From: Rossellomorea aquimaris
Lineage (GTDB): Bacteria > Bacillota > Bacilli > Bacillales > Bacillaceae_B
Direction of reading: 5' to 3'
DNA length: 64,000 nt
Assembly: GCF_008180865.1 (NCBI RefSeq)
Contig: NZ_VTEX01000001.1
Coordinates: forward strand, 920,713 to 984,712
Made by a program: the position numbers and the translations under genes. The notes beneath the pieces were generated by a model that was given only the letters and a program-made list of their open reading frames with translations, was not told the DNA's origin and ran no database searches. Positions 1 to 8,511 of the stretch are shown piece by piece (the stretch's first letter is position 1; the number at the start of each line of letters is the position of its first letter).

Positions 1-369
1 CAAGGGGAACAAGGGCTTCAAGGCGAACAAGGGCCTCGAGGCGAACAAGGGCCTCAAGGGGAACAAGGGCTTCAAGGGGAACAAGGGCTTCAAGGGGAAC
101 AAGGGCCTCAAGGGGAACAAGGGCTTCAAGGGGAGCAAGGGCTTCAAGGGGAGCAAGGGCTTCAAGGGGAGCAAGGGCCTCGAGGCGAACAAGGACCCCA
201 AGGGGAACAAGGGCCTCGAGGCGAACAAGGGCTTCAAGGGGAACAAGGACCTCAAGGCGAGCAAGGGCCTCGAGGGGAACAAGGCCTTCAAGGCGAACAA
301 GGACCTCAAGGGGAATCGGGCCCTCCAGGAGAGCGTGGAATACAGGGTGTAACAGGTCCTCGAGGGGAA
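1..369 (+). repeat. Coding tandem repeat, 9/18-bp units encoding Gly-X-Y
   Basis: Near-identical 18-bp units (CAAGGGGAACAAGGGCTT and variants) run head to tail in the reading frame. Units differ mostly at single bases, for instance GGG/GGC, CTT/CCT and GAA/AGC-containing forms, which suggests slippage or recombination-driven length change. The array continues past the left edge, so its full length is unknown. Confidence 0.9.
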
Positions 370-831
370 TGTACATGCAATAGTAAGTACTGTAATGTGT
401 ATAGAATTGGTGGAGATCTTATAATACCTGACCAACCTGTTTCCTTTAACCATACTGGCATTAGTTCTGCTGGGGACTTTATTCACTTGGGAACTTCGAT
501 AATCGTAGTAAATGAAGGAGACTACAAAATTAACTATAACGTTGTATTTACTAGTGGTAAAACAGGATTTAGTAGAGGAGGAGCATACGCATTATTCGTG
601 AATGGTTCAATAGTTGCATCCAGCAGGTATGGTAACCAACTAGGCATCTTCACAAGTGCACCTGTGACCCTCGATTCCATTTTTCAAGTTAATGGAGAAG
701 CGATTGTTCCTATACCAGCAGGAGGAAAAGTAGAACTTAGAAATATTGGGCATACGACAGATAACCTCATTGGTAATGTGGACAATACTCCAACTAATAG
801 TGCAGGATTAACAATGTTAAAGCTAAATTAA
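1..831 (+). CDS. Collagen-like repeat surface protein, C-terminal part (5' end outside window)
   Basis: The frame is open from base 1, so the start lies upstream. The first ~123 codons are an uninterrupted Gly-X-Y run built mainly from the hexapeptide GEQGLQ and its variants GEQGPQ and GEQGPR, ending in [18 protein letters not shown] short Cys-containing linker (CTCNSKYC) follows, then a ~140-residue beta-rich, TNF/C1q-like C-terminal domain. This architecture is that of BclA-type exosporium or spore-surface glycoproteins, where the C-terminal domain trimerises and the collagen part forms the filament (family knowledge). Unlike BclA, the Y positions are Gln/Arg rather than Thr, so O-glycosylation of Thr is not suggested. 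Surface location is inferred. A strong terminator follows. Confidence 0.85.
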   Translation, partial: QGEQGLQGEQGPRGEQGPQGEQGLQGEQGLQGEQGPQGEQGLQGEQGLQGEQGLQGEQGPRGEQGPQGEQGPRGEQGLQGEQGPQGEQGPRGEQGLQGEQGPQGESGPPGERGIQGVTGPRGECTCNSKYCNVYRIGGDLIIPDQPVSFNHTGISSAGDFIHLGTSIIVVNEGDYKINYNVVFTSGKTGFSRGGAYALFVNGSIVASSRYGNQLGIFTSAPVTLDSIFQVNGEAIVPIPAGGKVELRNIGHTTDNLIGNVDNTPTNSAGLTMLKLN

Positions 832-856
832 TAGTAGGAATTAACTATCTGGAGGG

Positions 857-890
857 CGCTGACCGGACATGCGGAGGTCAGCGTTTTTTT
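857..890 (+). terminator. Rho-independent terminator of the collagen-like gene
   Basis: Perfect 8-bp arms CGCTGACC/GGTCAGCG separated by 11 bases are followed by a seven-T run. It lies 25 bp after the stop codon. Confidence 0.9.
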
Positions 891-1072
891 ATACTGTTCC
901 AATTACCTCACTGCTATTTTCCAATTCTTCATTAACCTCCCACATTTATGGAATTAAATGTTAATATATTTACTGAGTGATCTCTCAATGTTATTGATAC
1001 TATAAGCATAAATTAGAGATGGATAATAATGAGGACATCGTATAATTAGTATTTTAAAAAGGAGGAAATTCA

Positions 1073-1918
1073 ATGGCCAGATTACCAAGGGTTGTCCAAG
1101 CAGTATTAAATGACTACCTGATTTTATTTAACAAATACTTGCCAAATACGATGGAAGGGTTGTATTTACACGGTTCCATCTCGTTGGATGCGTATGTGAA
1201 TAATTCCAGTGATATCGACTTTATCGCAGTTACCAGCCGCCGAATGACACCTGAAGATGCTGAGAGTTTATATCTTATACATAAAGAATTAGCGTTACAA
1301 TACCCTAAGCCGGAAATGGATGGAGTTTATATCATTCAAGGGGAGATAGGGAAACTTAGCACAAGCGAAACAAACGAGTATCAAGAAAATGCATATTACA
1401 ATAATGGTGAATTATATTTTGGCGAATATTTTAATTTCAACCCAATCACTTGGTATTTGATTAAGCATAAGGGGATTAGCTTTATGGGACCTGACACGGC
1501 TTCTTTTGATGTAACTATTTCTTTACACCAATTAAGCTCTTATGTTCTTTCCAATATGAATTCGTATTGGGCGGGAAGAACCCGTGGGATGGAAAATTCA
1601 ATCGAGGACATTATGAAATATCCGACTGAAATCATTGATAATGAGATAGAATGGTCCGTCCTTGGTTTGCTTCGTCAATACTATACATTAAGAGAATCTG
1701 GAATTACCTCCAAGCAGGAAGCTGGAGAATATGGACTGCAACATCTTCAGGATGAATGGCACAACATTATAAGGGAGGCCATGAATATTCGTGATGGTTT
1801 GAGAGTGAGTCTCTTTAACACAGAAGAAGAACGGATTAAACATACCCTTGGGTTTGCAAAGTATTTAATTTCTAATTGTAATGATATGTTCTTTCCTGCT
1901 AATATTAATCATACATAA
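1073..1918 (+). CDS. Aminoglycoside adenylyltransferase-like nucleotidyltransferase
   Basis: The 281-residue product begins with a nucleotidyltransferase fold: the LHGSISLDAY segment followed by SSDIDF gives the GS...D-x-D metal/nucleotide-binding signature at about residues 33-50. The all-helical C-terminal half fits the DUF4111-type domain of ANT(3'')/ANT(9) enzymes, which adenylylate spectinomycin or streptomycin (family knowledge). The start is set by an ideal AAGGAGG site 8 bases before ATG. It stands alone, with a promoter-like AT-rich stretch upstream. A drug substrate is not proven, since chromosomal copies in bacilli can be silent or act on other compounds. Confidence 0.8.
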   Translation: MARLPRVVQAVLNDYLILFNKYLPNTMEGLYLHGSISLDAYVNNSSDIDFIAVTSRRMTPEDAESLYLIHKELALQYPKPEMDGVYIIQGEIGKLSTSETNEYQENAYYNNGELYFGEYFNFNPITWYLIKHKGISFMGPDTASFDVTISLHQLSSYVLSNMNSYWAGRTRGMENSIEDIMKYPTEIIDNEIEWSVLGLLRQYYTLRESGITSKQEAGEYGLQHLQDEWHNIIREAMNIRDGLRVSLFNTEEERIKHTLGFAKYLISNCNDMFFPANINHT

Positions 1919-1980
1919 GGTTCCAATTCCCTAAATCAGGGTAAAGATATCGTATACATACTTAAAAGGAGGATAACGCT

Positions 1981-2868
1981 GTGAAACAAGCCATGCTTAT
2001 CGTTAACCCCTCTTCTGGGAAGGAAAAAGGGCAGGATTATAGTGAACATGCTCTTGAGACCATGACAACGATGGGGTATAAAACGGAATTGCGCATTACA
2101 GAAGGGGAAGGAGATGCCATGGATTTCGCCAGGGAAGCATGTGAGCGAAAATTTGATTTCGTCGCAGTGATGGGAGGGGACGGAACAATCAATGAAGCGA
2201 TTAACGGAATAGCTGAGCAGTATCACCGTCCTCAAGTTGGTCTGATCCCACTCGGAACTGTAAATGATTTCGCACGAGCTTTAAATATTCCTTTGAAACC
2301 TGAAGAGGCCATTGACATATTCAGGCATAAACATGTGCAGAGGACAGATGTAGGAAAAATCAATGACCGATACTTCATCAATATCGTCGCAGTAGGCGCG
2401 TTGGCAGAAGCATCGTTCTCAACCCCCGTCGAACAGAAGTCTAGGCTTGGTCCACTTGCATATATAATCGAGGGAATGAAGAAAATGAAAGAGAAGCAGC
2501 CGTTTGAGCTTAAGGTCCATTCCGCTCATGACTGGGAAGGGGACGCGCTTCTTATGCTTGTTGCCCTGACAAACTCTGTCGGAGGTATGGAAACCATTGC
2601 ACCCGAGGCCAAAGTAAATGACGGTAAGCTCCATGTCTTTATCATCAAAGACGTAGCCCTTCCTCATTTTTTATTGCTCCTTCCAAAAATCCTTTCAGGA
2701 GAACTGGCAGAAAGTGAACATGTCCATTATATGAAAGTCACAAACCTGGAAGCGTCATCGTCATATAAGATGATTGCCAATGTTGATGGGGACGAGGGGG
2801 ACAAGCTGCCAATTACAATAGAAAACCTCAAGCAGCATCTGGACATACTTGTACCACCTACAGAATAG
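1981..2868 (+). CDS. Diacylglycerol/sphingosine-kinase-family lipid kinase (YegS/BmrU/DgkB type)
   Basis: This 295-residue protein has the DAGK catalytic domain: an N-terminal NPSSGK nucleotide-binding segment, the MGGDGTINEAING motif at about residues 63-76 and GTVNDFARAL at about residues 92-101. The length is typical. It phosphorylates a lipid or lipid-like acceptor at the cytoplasmic membrane face; the exact acceptor cannot be told from sequence. Translation starts at GTG behind AAAAGGAGG. The next gene starts 12 bp after its stop, so the two are probably co-transcribed. Confidence 0.85.
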   Translation: MKQAMLIVNPSSGKEKGQDYSEHALETMTTMGYKTELRITEGEGDAMDFAREACERKFDFVAVMGGDGTINEAINGIAEQYHRPQVGLIPLGTVNDFARALNIPLKPEEAIDIFRHKHVQRTDVGKINDRYFINIVAVGALAEASFSTPVEQKSRLGPLAYIIEGMKKMKEKQPFELKVHSAHDWEGDALLMLVALTNSVGGMETIAPEAKVNDGKLHVFIIKDVALPHFLLLLPKILSGELAESEHVHYMKVTNLEASSSYKMIANVDGDEGDKLPITIENLKQHLDILVPPTE

Positions 2869-2880
2869 GAGGAACGAACA

Positions 2881-3192
2881 ATGAAATTAGAAATTACCGA
2901 GTCTGCAAAAGAAAAACTATACGAAATCCCTGATGGCAAAATCATTCAGCTATCACTTGACCGCGGAAGCTGCGATATAGTGAACAATCTCTATGAAATA
3001 AAGCTAGTAGAAAATAGAGAACCTGATTCAACAGAGAAAATTATCCAATCCGATGATTTGTACTTCATTGTTGACGGCGACTTCGAAGATACCTATGGAC
3101 ACGAACTCACGATTGACTATAAAAATAATTTCTTTGTGTTTAAAAATAAAAATCAGACGTTTAATAATCGAATTGGACTCAGGTACGTGTAA
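2881..3192 (+). CDS. HesB/YqkB-type iron-sulfur biosynthesis-fold protein
   Basis: A 103-residue protein starting MKLEITESAKEKLYEI, the usual opening of the HesB/IscA core fold. It has a single Cys (in RGSCDIV) and lacks the C-terminal CxC that true A-type scaffolds use to bind Fe-S, so it belongs with the YqkB-like small proteins of bacilli whose role is unknown. The ribosome site AGGAGGAACGA precedes ATG. It follows the lipid kinase closely, which suggests shared transcription rather than a shared pathway. Confidence 0.7.
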   Translation: MKLEITESAKEKLYEIPDGKIIQLSLDRGSCDIVNNLYEIKLVENREPDSTEKIIQSDDLYFIVDGDFEDTYGHELTIDYKNNFFVFKNKNQTFNNRIGLRYV

Positions 3193-3300
3193 GAAGGAGA
3201 CGGGACTTTCTTTTTTTAATGGTAAGTGCTGCGTTGTATAGTAATTATATACTTTATGTGTTAACATTACTTCTTACAGCAAACAAAGGACGTGACATTC

Positions 3301-3675
3301 ATGATAAAAATTGAAATCCCACAAGCGGATATTTCCATAACGGAACGCAGACAACCTAGAGACTCAGAAGAACCGAAGATCAAAAGTATCCAAGGGTTCA
3401 TCGATCTTCACGAAATCCCAAGAGACAAGGGTGGCATCATCTTATTTTACAACATCAACGACGAACTTCTCTTCGTTGGGAAAGCACGTAAACTAAGACA
3501 AAGAGTCAAGAAACATCTTGAAGATGCCGTATCACCACTACGTAACCACAGAGGCGAAATCTATCGAATCGATGTTGCCATTGTTGAAGATGCGATGGAT
3601 CGTGAAATTTACGAAACGTATATCATCAACAAATCCCAATCGAAATATAACGTAGACAAAGTTTTCTATAAATAA
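3301..3675 (+). CDS. Small GIY-YIG-fold endonuclease-like protein
   Basis: The 124-residue product carries a GIY-YIG-like core: GGIILFYNINDELLFVGKA, then RQRVKKHL about residues 45-75, with Glu in YETYIIN near residue 110. This is the fold of the UvrC N-terminal nuclease and of many small bacillar proteins annotated as excision-repair endonucleases. The canonical second Tyr is replaced (LFVGKA instead of YIGKA), so activity is uncertain. I chose ATG at 3301 because AAAGGA sits 10 bases before it. An in-frame GTG at 3292 would have only 1 base of spacing. A terminator follows. Confidence 0.7.
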   Translation: MIKIEIPQADISITERRQPRDSEEPKIKSIQGFIDLHEIPRDKGGIILFYNINDELLFVGKARKLRQRVKKHLEDAVSPLRNHRGEIYRIDVAIVEDAMDREIYETYIINKSQSKYNVDKVFYK

Positions 3676-3678
3676 TAT

Positions 3679-3723
3679 AAAAAGGAACCAGTGTCACAAA
3701 AAATAGACGCTGGTTCCTTTTGG
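3679..3723. terminator. Bidirectional terminator hairpin
   Basis: A long stem pairs AAAGGAACCAG(T/C)GTC with GACGCTGGTTCCTTTT around an A-rich loop, between the convergent GIY-YIG gene and the minus-strand gene at 3768. A T-run follows on the plus side and A-run/T-run symmetry allows use from both sides. Confidence 0.75.
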
Positions 3724-3767
3724 GTTAAAAATGGATTTCATCATGTAGTATACGTCTTTCATGTTTT

Positions 3768-4205
3768 TCACCTAATCACAAACTCTGGATTCCATCTTAC
3801 CAACAACTCTTCTCGAACTCCATAATATGTCGTATTAGTCCGATCCGTCACTCCATAAGACACTACACATCCATCATCCGACCAAGCGATGTTGATTGTT
3901 ACTATGACTGAAGGTCTTTTCACTCCGGCAATCTCAATATCCACTGACTGATTTAAATCAAAAATCGTCCGAAAACTAATCTCTTCCCGATGGATCGAAG
4001 GAGGGGAAGGAGCATCTTCTATATTCACAAACTTCTTATCTCGATCATGGATGTCATACGTAATAAATGACTTCCCGGGCTTTATCCAGTACATTATTAA
4101 TTCCACACGTCCTGCTTTTAATGGTGTCCCCTTAAAAGCTTCGTGAAATAGATCTTCATACGTAATGACTTCGTTCAGCTTAATGGGATTGATGGTTCCG
4201 TTCAC
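3768..4205 (-). CDS. Hypothetical protein, 145 residues
   Basis: I do not recognise the family. The protein is soluble with no signal peptide or membrane segment, and is predicted beta-rich in its centre and C-terminus (alternating segments such as VELIMYWI, SVIVTINIAWS, CVVSYGV). It starts with GTG; the mRNA AAGGGGG lies 7 bases before, and no better start is near. It has its own upstream region of ~230 bp shared with nothing obvious. Codon use looks like its neighbours. Confidence 0.6.
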   Translation of the reverse strand: MNGTINPIKLNEVITYEDLFHEAFKGTPLKAGRVELIMYWIKPGKSFITYDIHDRDKKFVNIEDAPSPPSIHREEISFRTIFDLNQSVDIEIAGVKRPSVIVTINIAWSDDGCVVSYGVTDRTNTTYYGVREELLVRWNPEFVIR

Positions 4206-4387
4206 AGAAGTACCCCCTTGGTATATGCCTATATATGGTCATAGTTATACATATTGGAGGTTGGGCTTCAATAGAACAGGTAGTTAACCGCAGAGAATTA
4301 ACCTTTCAAAGGAAGAAGGTCAGGAAAAGGAGTAGTTGAGACGAATATGTGCCCAAGTGGGTTTATACTCGTTTTTTCTTTCTAAAT

Positions 4388-4421
4388 AAATAAGAAGACT
4401 CGTAAAAAACGAATCTTCTCA
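4388..4421 (-). terminator. Hairpin after the MEDS gene
   Basis: Arms AGAAGA(C/T)TCG and CGAATCTTCT surround an A/T6 loop immediately downstream (minus strand) of the gene ending at 4434. The downstream T-rich tract is interrupted, so it may be a weak terminator. Confidence 0.5.
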
Positions 4422-4433
4422 AATAGGATATTT

Positions 4434-4991
4434 TCATTTCCCGTACATCATTGATAAACAAAGCTCTTCATCTGTCATCACATAGTTATGAACTTTCTCA
4501 AGTGTTTCTTTCAAAACAGGAGATAAACTGTTTTTAGAATATGCACAGACAGATAGCAAGCCTTCCTGTATAACGTAATCATCTGAAGTTGATTCAAATT
4601 CGTTGAGAATGGTTGCATCTGGTTCACTGGATGTCCACTCGACATGGGCCCAGGTTCTGATGGAAGGATTCTGCTTCTTTATGATGGAAATGTCTTTCTG
4701 GAAATGCTTAAGTATATTTTCAGTATTAAAGTCACCATTAAAAAAATAGTAATCAAAGTTATCAACTAAATAAATGGAAGATTGTTGCTCCTCATTCAAT
4801 ATCCTTTTCATTCTATTTCTGACCTTGGAGATATTTCTCATGCTTTCTATAACCAGGATATGCTGGTTATTCTCCAATCCAGAGCGAATAAATAGCATAA
4901 GGTTGCTAAGATAGGTTTCTTCTGACTGAAATTGATAAAAGACATGGCCTTTGTGTAACGTTACTAATTTCACTTCATTTAACGCTTCCAT
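4434..4991 (-). CDS. MEDS-domain sensory protein
   Basis: The 185-residue protein matches the MEDS (methanogen/methylotroph DcmR-type sensory) domain layout: an N-terminal HVFYQFQSEETYLSNLMLFIRSGLENNQHILVI strand-helix unit resembling the RecA/KaiC-like core, a middle YYFFNGDFN segment and a TWAHVEW strand near residue 115. Such domains sense small hydrocarbons or other signals and often regulate sigma-factor pathways in bacilli (family knowledge; signal here unknown). ATG start; no other domain is attached, so it must act through a partner. Confidence 0.65.
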   Translation of the reverse strand: MEALNEVKLVTLHKGHVFYQFQSEETYLSNLMLFIRSGLENNQHILVIESMRNISKVRNRMKRILNEEQQSSIYLVDNFDYYFFNGDFNTENILKHFQKDISIIKKQNPSIRTWAHVEWTSSEPDATILNEFESTSDDYVIQEGLLSVCAYSKNSLSPVLKETLEKVHNYVMTDEELCLSMMYGK

Positions 4992-5273
4992 TACCTCACC
5001 TCACATCCATTAGGAACCAGAACTTCTATGGCTGAGATGCATGAGCCTTCAGAAGTTGGATTATATAAATCATAACACAATTATTTGTCATTCCATACAC
5101 ATTTTGTTACTTGATTGTATAGAAGTTTGAAATTTCTGAAAATAATTAATTGATTAATTATAATTTCAAGAGATACAGTTGATCGATAGAAAAAAGTTAT
5201 TGGAATGAATTGTTTTATAAATGATACTATTAATTCAAGTGGTTAAAATAATTGAGAATAGAAAGGGAAAATA

Positions 5274-5801
5274 ATGACTTTTCATTTTACCAAGGTAATC
5301 GAACCAACTCCTGTCATTGTAGATGCCATGAATCGCTGGGAAAACAATCCAGACTTAGTTCCATTAATTCGCCCCAATAAAAACAAGGAGGAACTGGAAC
5401 AACAGTGGCAAATAACTTTAGAAGAGTTCAAAAACCGTTTAGACACCCATCATTTTTATCTTATTTATATAGATGACAAGCTTGTGGGAGAAATGAATTA
5501 CATGGTCGACCCAAGCCATCTTCACAAAAGAGCACCCGGAACTGCTTGGATAGGAATTACAATAGGTGAAGAGGGTGGACGTGGAAAGGGGATAGGTTTC
5601 AAGGCTATCCAATATTTGGAAGAAGAGATAAAAAAGCAAGGTCTAACAAGAATTGAATTGGGTGTATTTGAGTTTAATACCCGGGCATATAAGCTTTATC
5701 AACAGTTGGGATATCAAGAAATCGCTAGAATTGCTGACTTTACTTATTGGAAAAATTGTATGTGGTCTGATATCAGGATGGAGAAGTATTTAGGAGAATG
5801 A
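5274..5801 (+). CDS. GNAT-family N-acetyltransferase
   Basis: A 175-residue protein with a complete GNAT fold. The acetyl-CoA loop is in the stretch WIGITIGEEGGRGKGIGFKA (about residues 98-117, the R/Q-x-x-G-x-G/A motif), followed by ELGVFEFNTRAYKLYQQLGYQ, the usual last strand and helix. The N-terminus resembles RimJ/RimL and ribosomal or antibiotic acetylases. The substrate cannot be named. AAAGGGA lies just upstream of ATG. It is monocistronic, preceded by a ~280-bp AT-rich gap in which I see no gene. Confidence 0.8.
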   Translation: MTFHFTKVIEPTPVIVDAMNRWENNPDLVPLIRPNKNKEELEQQWQITLEEFKNRLDTHHFYLIYIDDKLVGEMNYMVDPSHLHKRAPGTAWIGITIGEEGGRGKGIGFKAIQYLEEEIKKQGLTRIELGVFEFNTRAYKLYQQLGYQEIARIADFTYWKNCMWSDIRMEKYLGE

Positions 5802-6170
5802 ACTTGAAAAAATAGATGAACTTAAATTACAAGATTTGAAAAGAGAAGAAGTCAAAATAACTTCCTTAACCTTCCATTTTCTGATACATTTCTGTAATAA
5901 ATGTAATGTTCAATCTTTATCATCTATTGGCACCACCCACGCTAATGGGTTTGTATTAAGGCAAGATTGGGTCTGAATAATTTTGTATAACCTCCCTATT
6001 AAAAGCGGCTTTGAGGATATTCTAAACCAACACGATTATTTCTGGGAGCATAATAAGCATCGCTTTAACCATCCAGCTTCATACAAAAATACACATTTGT
6101 AAAATCGTGGTAACCTTTCTTTTTTTGTAATCAAGTAAAATAAAATTAGCTTAAAAAAGGGGGGAACCAC
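5802..6170 (+). other. Gene-free stretch with a possible degraded coding remnant
   Basis: No intact gene lies here. Bases 5977-6102 stay open and would read IILYNLPIKSGFEDILNQHD, then a His/Asn/Trp-rich tail ending NTHL. A second short open run in another frame just before it (ending VLRQDWV) could be the same gene after a frameshift. There is no start or ribosome site. I cannot name the ancestor. Confidence 0.25.
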
Positions 6171-6875
6171 ATGCAAGAAAACATTCATAATTATGAAGAT
6201 TTACTGGAGATGCTGGATTCATTTTTAAGGGAACCTACTCACTTTTGGGATGAATTTTTTTCTGATCGTGACAAATCAGTACCAATATTTGTGAATGCAC
6301 CTGACGAAAATTTAGTATCATATGTGGAAACGGGAAGGATTCCGGCTGGAAAAGTACTGGAACTCGGTTGTGGGCCAGGCAGAAACTCGATTTATTTAGC
6401 GGAACAGGGCTTTGAGGTAGATGCAGTTGATTTATCAAAAACGTCCCTCGATTGGGCAAAGGAACGTGCAGATGAAAGGAATCTTACCATCAACTTTTTA
6501 CACCAAAATATTTTCGACTTCACTAGTGAACAGGTGCAATATGATTTCATTTACGATTCAGGTTGTTTTCATCATATTGCACCTCATCGAAGAATGAGTT
6601 ACATAGATATTATAGCCAATTCATTAAAGGATGAGGGATATTTCGGTATCACTTGTTTTCTTCAGGGCGGAAGGTTAGGAGGTTCTGATATATCCGATTG
6701 GGAAGTATATAGAACAGGCTCACTTATGGGTGGACTAGGTTATACAAAGGAAAGATTAAAGAATGTATTCCGTTCATTAGAAGCTATAGAAATTAGAAAG
6801 ATGATCGATAAAGTTGATTCTGATAACCTATTTGGCGCATCAGACTTATTGACTGGTCTTTTCCAAAAGAGGTAA
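6171..6875 (+). CDS. Class I SAM-dependent methyltransferase
   Basis: 234 residues with a Rossmann methyltransferase core: motif I VLELGCGPGRNSIYLAEQGF at about residues 64-83, acidic motif II VDAVDLS, and motif IV YDFIYDSGCFHHI near residue 125. The GCFHH string and the C-terminal SDWEVYRTGSLMGGLGYT belong to the Tehb/YdjH-like small-molecule methyltransferase group. The substrate is unknown. Start ATG follows a GGGGGG run 6 bases upstream. It converges on citR with a shared terminator between them. Confidence 0.75.
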   Translation: MQENIHNYEDLLEMLDSFLREPTHFWDEFFSDRDKSVPIFVNAPDENLVSYVETGRIPAGKVLELGCGPGRNSIYLAEQGFEVDAVDLSKTSLDWAKERADERNLTINFLHQNIFDFTSEQVQYDFIYDSGCFHHIAPHRRMSYIDIIANSLKDEGYFGITCFLQGGRLGGSDISDWEVYRTGSLMGGLGYTKERLKNVFRSLEAIEIRKMIDKVDSDNLFGASDLLTGLFQKR

Positions 6876-6903
6876 TCAAAAGAATGGAGCTGCTAAAATT
6901 AAC

Positions 6904-6953
6904 TAAAAAAGGGATGACATGATCACTAATTAGTGATTTGTCATCCCTTTTTC
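6904..6953. terminator. Bidirectional terminator between methyltransferase and citR
   Basis: Arms AAAAAAGGGATGACA and TGTCATCCCTTTTT flank an inner palindrome (ATCACTAATTAGTGAT). A-run/T-run symmetry lets it serve both converging genes. Confidence 0.9.
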
Positions 6954-7830
6954 ACACCCTGAATCGAGACAAGAAACGCAAAAATTCATTTTGTACTTTA
7001 TGTTGATACTTTGTAATGGCAAAGGTTTTTGCTTCCGGCATGGGAAAAGCTTTTGTTTCAACCTCTAAGAGTCTTCCTTCCAGCAGCTCTCTCCTGACTG
7101 TAGTCGAGGGAAGATAGGAAACGCCAAGGCCTTCTGAGATGAATCGTTTCGTAATATGTGTTTGTGAAACCCTCATCATCCTGGTTTTTGGATAGAATTG
7201 CTTTATTGTATAACAAAGATCATCCCAATAGGCAGGGTGATTATGGGTCAATAAGTAATTCGATGCTAATAACTCCTCTTCTTCCAATGGTGGGGCTGAT
7301 TCGAAATCCCGTCCATCATGAGGAGCCACCAAAATGACTTTATCGGAAAACAATAGAGTCAGTTCAAGTTCAGGACTAAAGCAAGGAAGGCAGGAAAGTC
7401 CAATATCGACTCTTTCCTCTAAAACAGCCTTCTCTATTTCAGCAGATTCAATAATTTCAACCGAAATCTCGACCTTGGGATGAGATTCTAAATATTGTTT
7501 TAAAACAAAAGGTAATATATTATCAGCAATCAAGGGAGATATTGCCATTTTTAGTGTTGTCGTGTATCCCTGACTAAAGGATTGAAGCTCATAGATTCCT
7601 TCCTCATAGATCTCGATCAATCTCTTAGCATGTTGTAAATAGGACCTTCCCGCTTCTGTCAGCTTGAGTTTCTTTCCTTCTCTCTCAAATAGGATAACTC
7701 CCAGTTCTTTTTCAAGTTGTTTAATGTGTACCGTAACGGTCGGCTGTGATATATATAATCGCTCCGCCGCTTTCCTGAAATGATTGAATTCAGCTGCCGT
7801 AATAAACGTTTTCACCACATTCAAATCCAC
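6952..7830 (-). CDS. citR: LysR-family regulator CitR, regulator of citA
   Basis: 292 residues from the chosen GTG start. The N-terminal winged HTH is clear (VVKTFITAAEFNHFRKAAERL, SQPTVTVHIKQLEKELG) and the effector domain includes SPLIADNILP, ESAEIE, LLTHNHPAYWDDL and SQTHITKRFISEGLGVSYLP, which I recognise from B. subtilis CitR (about 291 residues). In B. subtilis CitR represses citA. I place the start at 7830 because GGGTGA lies 6 bases upstream and the length then equals CitR; longer upstream frames run into a mobile element. That element sits 24 bp before the start, so the native promoter has probably been displaced. Confidence 0.85.
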   Translation of the reverse strand: MDLNVVKTFITAAEFNHFRKAAERLYISQPTVTVHIKQLEKELGVILFEREGKKLKLTEAGRSYLQHAKRLIEIYEEGIYELQSFSQGYTTTLKMAISPLIADNILPFVLKQYLESHPKVEISVEIIESAEIEKAVLEERVDIGLSCLPCFSPELELTLLFSDKVILVAPHDGRDFESAPPLEEEELLASNYLLTHNHPAYWDDLCYTIKQFYPKTRMMRVSQTHITKRFISEGLGVSYLPSTTVRRELLEGRLLEVETKAFPMPEAKTFAITKYQHKVQNEFLRFLSRFRV

Positions 7831-7846
7831 TTTTTTCACCCTATCT

Positions 7847-7854
7847 TTATTAAT
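7847..7854. repeat. Target-site duplication, left (element copy 1)
   Basis: TTATTAAT directly abuts the left terminal repeat of the element and recurs exactly at 8409-8416 on the other side. It lies 17-24 bp upstream of the citR start codon. Confidence 0.8.
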
Positions 7855-8408
7855 GGCTCTTTTCGCAATGATTGTTGTTTTCAAGAATAGAAGCTGCCAG
7901 TGCTCTGTCAACCGGTTTATGCTGGATGGTGAGGGGATCTGCTCTGCTTGCAGCTAGCGTTCGGCCGAGCCTCCTCAGCTTAGCTGAACGGGTTTTCGGC
8001 TCGCCCAAAATCCGCCGGAATCTGCGCAGTTCCCTTCACCATCTATAACAGAATTTTCTTGACAGAGCTTCAAGGTGTGCAATAAAACTATGTAACTAGA
8101 AAGAAATAATTCTTCTATAAAAGGAAATTCAATCTCTACTTACCTTTAAGAATTCATGCTCAAAAAGTTGATTCTCACTGCAGGATGCTCGACTCCTGCG
8201 GGAATAGCTGGACAGTACGAAAAGCGGAGGGGCTTTGCCTAGGGGCGACAAGCATAAGTCGAGTCTGCCGGAAAGGCGCTCTTTGCCTTTTTGATAGACT
8301 TGGCTTATGACCTCGAGCCCCTAAGCCCCGCGGAAAGCGAGCATCCTGGAGCGGAAATCAACTATTACTTTCTCCTCTACAATATCAAAAAACTATATGA
8401 AAAGAGCC
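7855..8408. mobile_element. Non-autonomous inverted-repeat element, copy 1 (554 bp)
   Basis: The ends are GGCTCTTTTC (7855) and GAAAAGAGCC (8399-8408), perfect 10-bp terminal inverted repeats, flanked by the 8-bp direct repeat TTATTAAT. Inside are two GC-rich palindromic modules: left 7902-8068 (outer arms GCTCTGTCAA/TTGACAGAGC, then GATGGTGA/TCACCATC) and right 8167-8362 (arms GTTGATT...GCAGGATGCTCG and CGAGCATCC...AATCAAC). No open frame of useful length exists. A second copy sits at 12682-13258. The right module resembles GC-rich hairpin repeats common between genes in Bacillus-type genomes (from memory). Mobilisation in trans is inferred. Confidence 0.8.
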
Positions 8409-8416
8409 TTATTAAT
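8409..8416. repeat. Target-site duplication, right (element copy 1)
   Basis: An exact second copy of TTATTAAT immediately after the right terminal inverted repeat of the element. Confidence 0.8.
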
Positions 8417-8511
8417 TAATAAATGTAATCAATTTAATTAAATATATTTAATTTTCTTAATTATAAATCCATTATACAATAATTGTAATGAAGGAAAAGG
8501 GGATGAAACGA

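Noticed and set aside
1..369. Repetitive left edge as a CRISPR or satellite DNA
   Set aside because: The units stay in frame and encode Gly-X-Y throughout, leading into a folded C-terminal domain.
7855..8408. Element copy 1 as an insertion sequence with its own transposase
   Set aside because: No open frame on either strand long enough for a transposase or a fragment of one.
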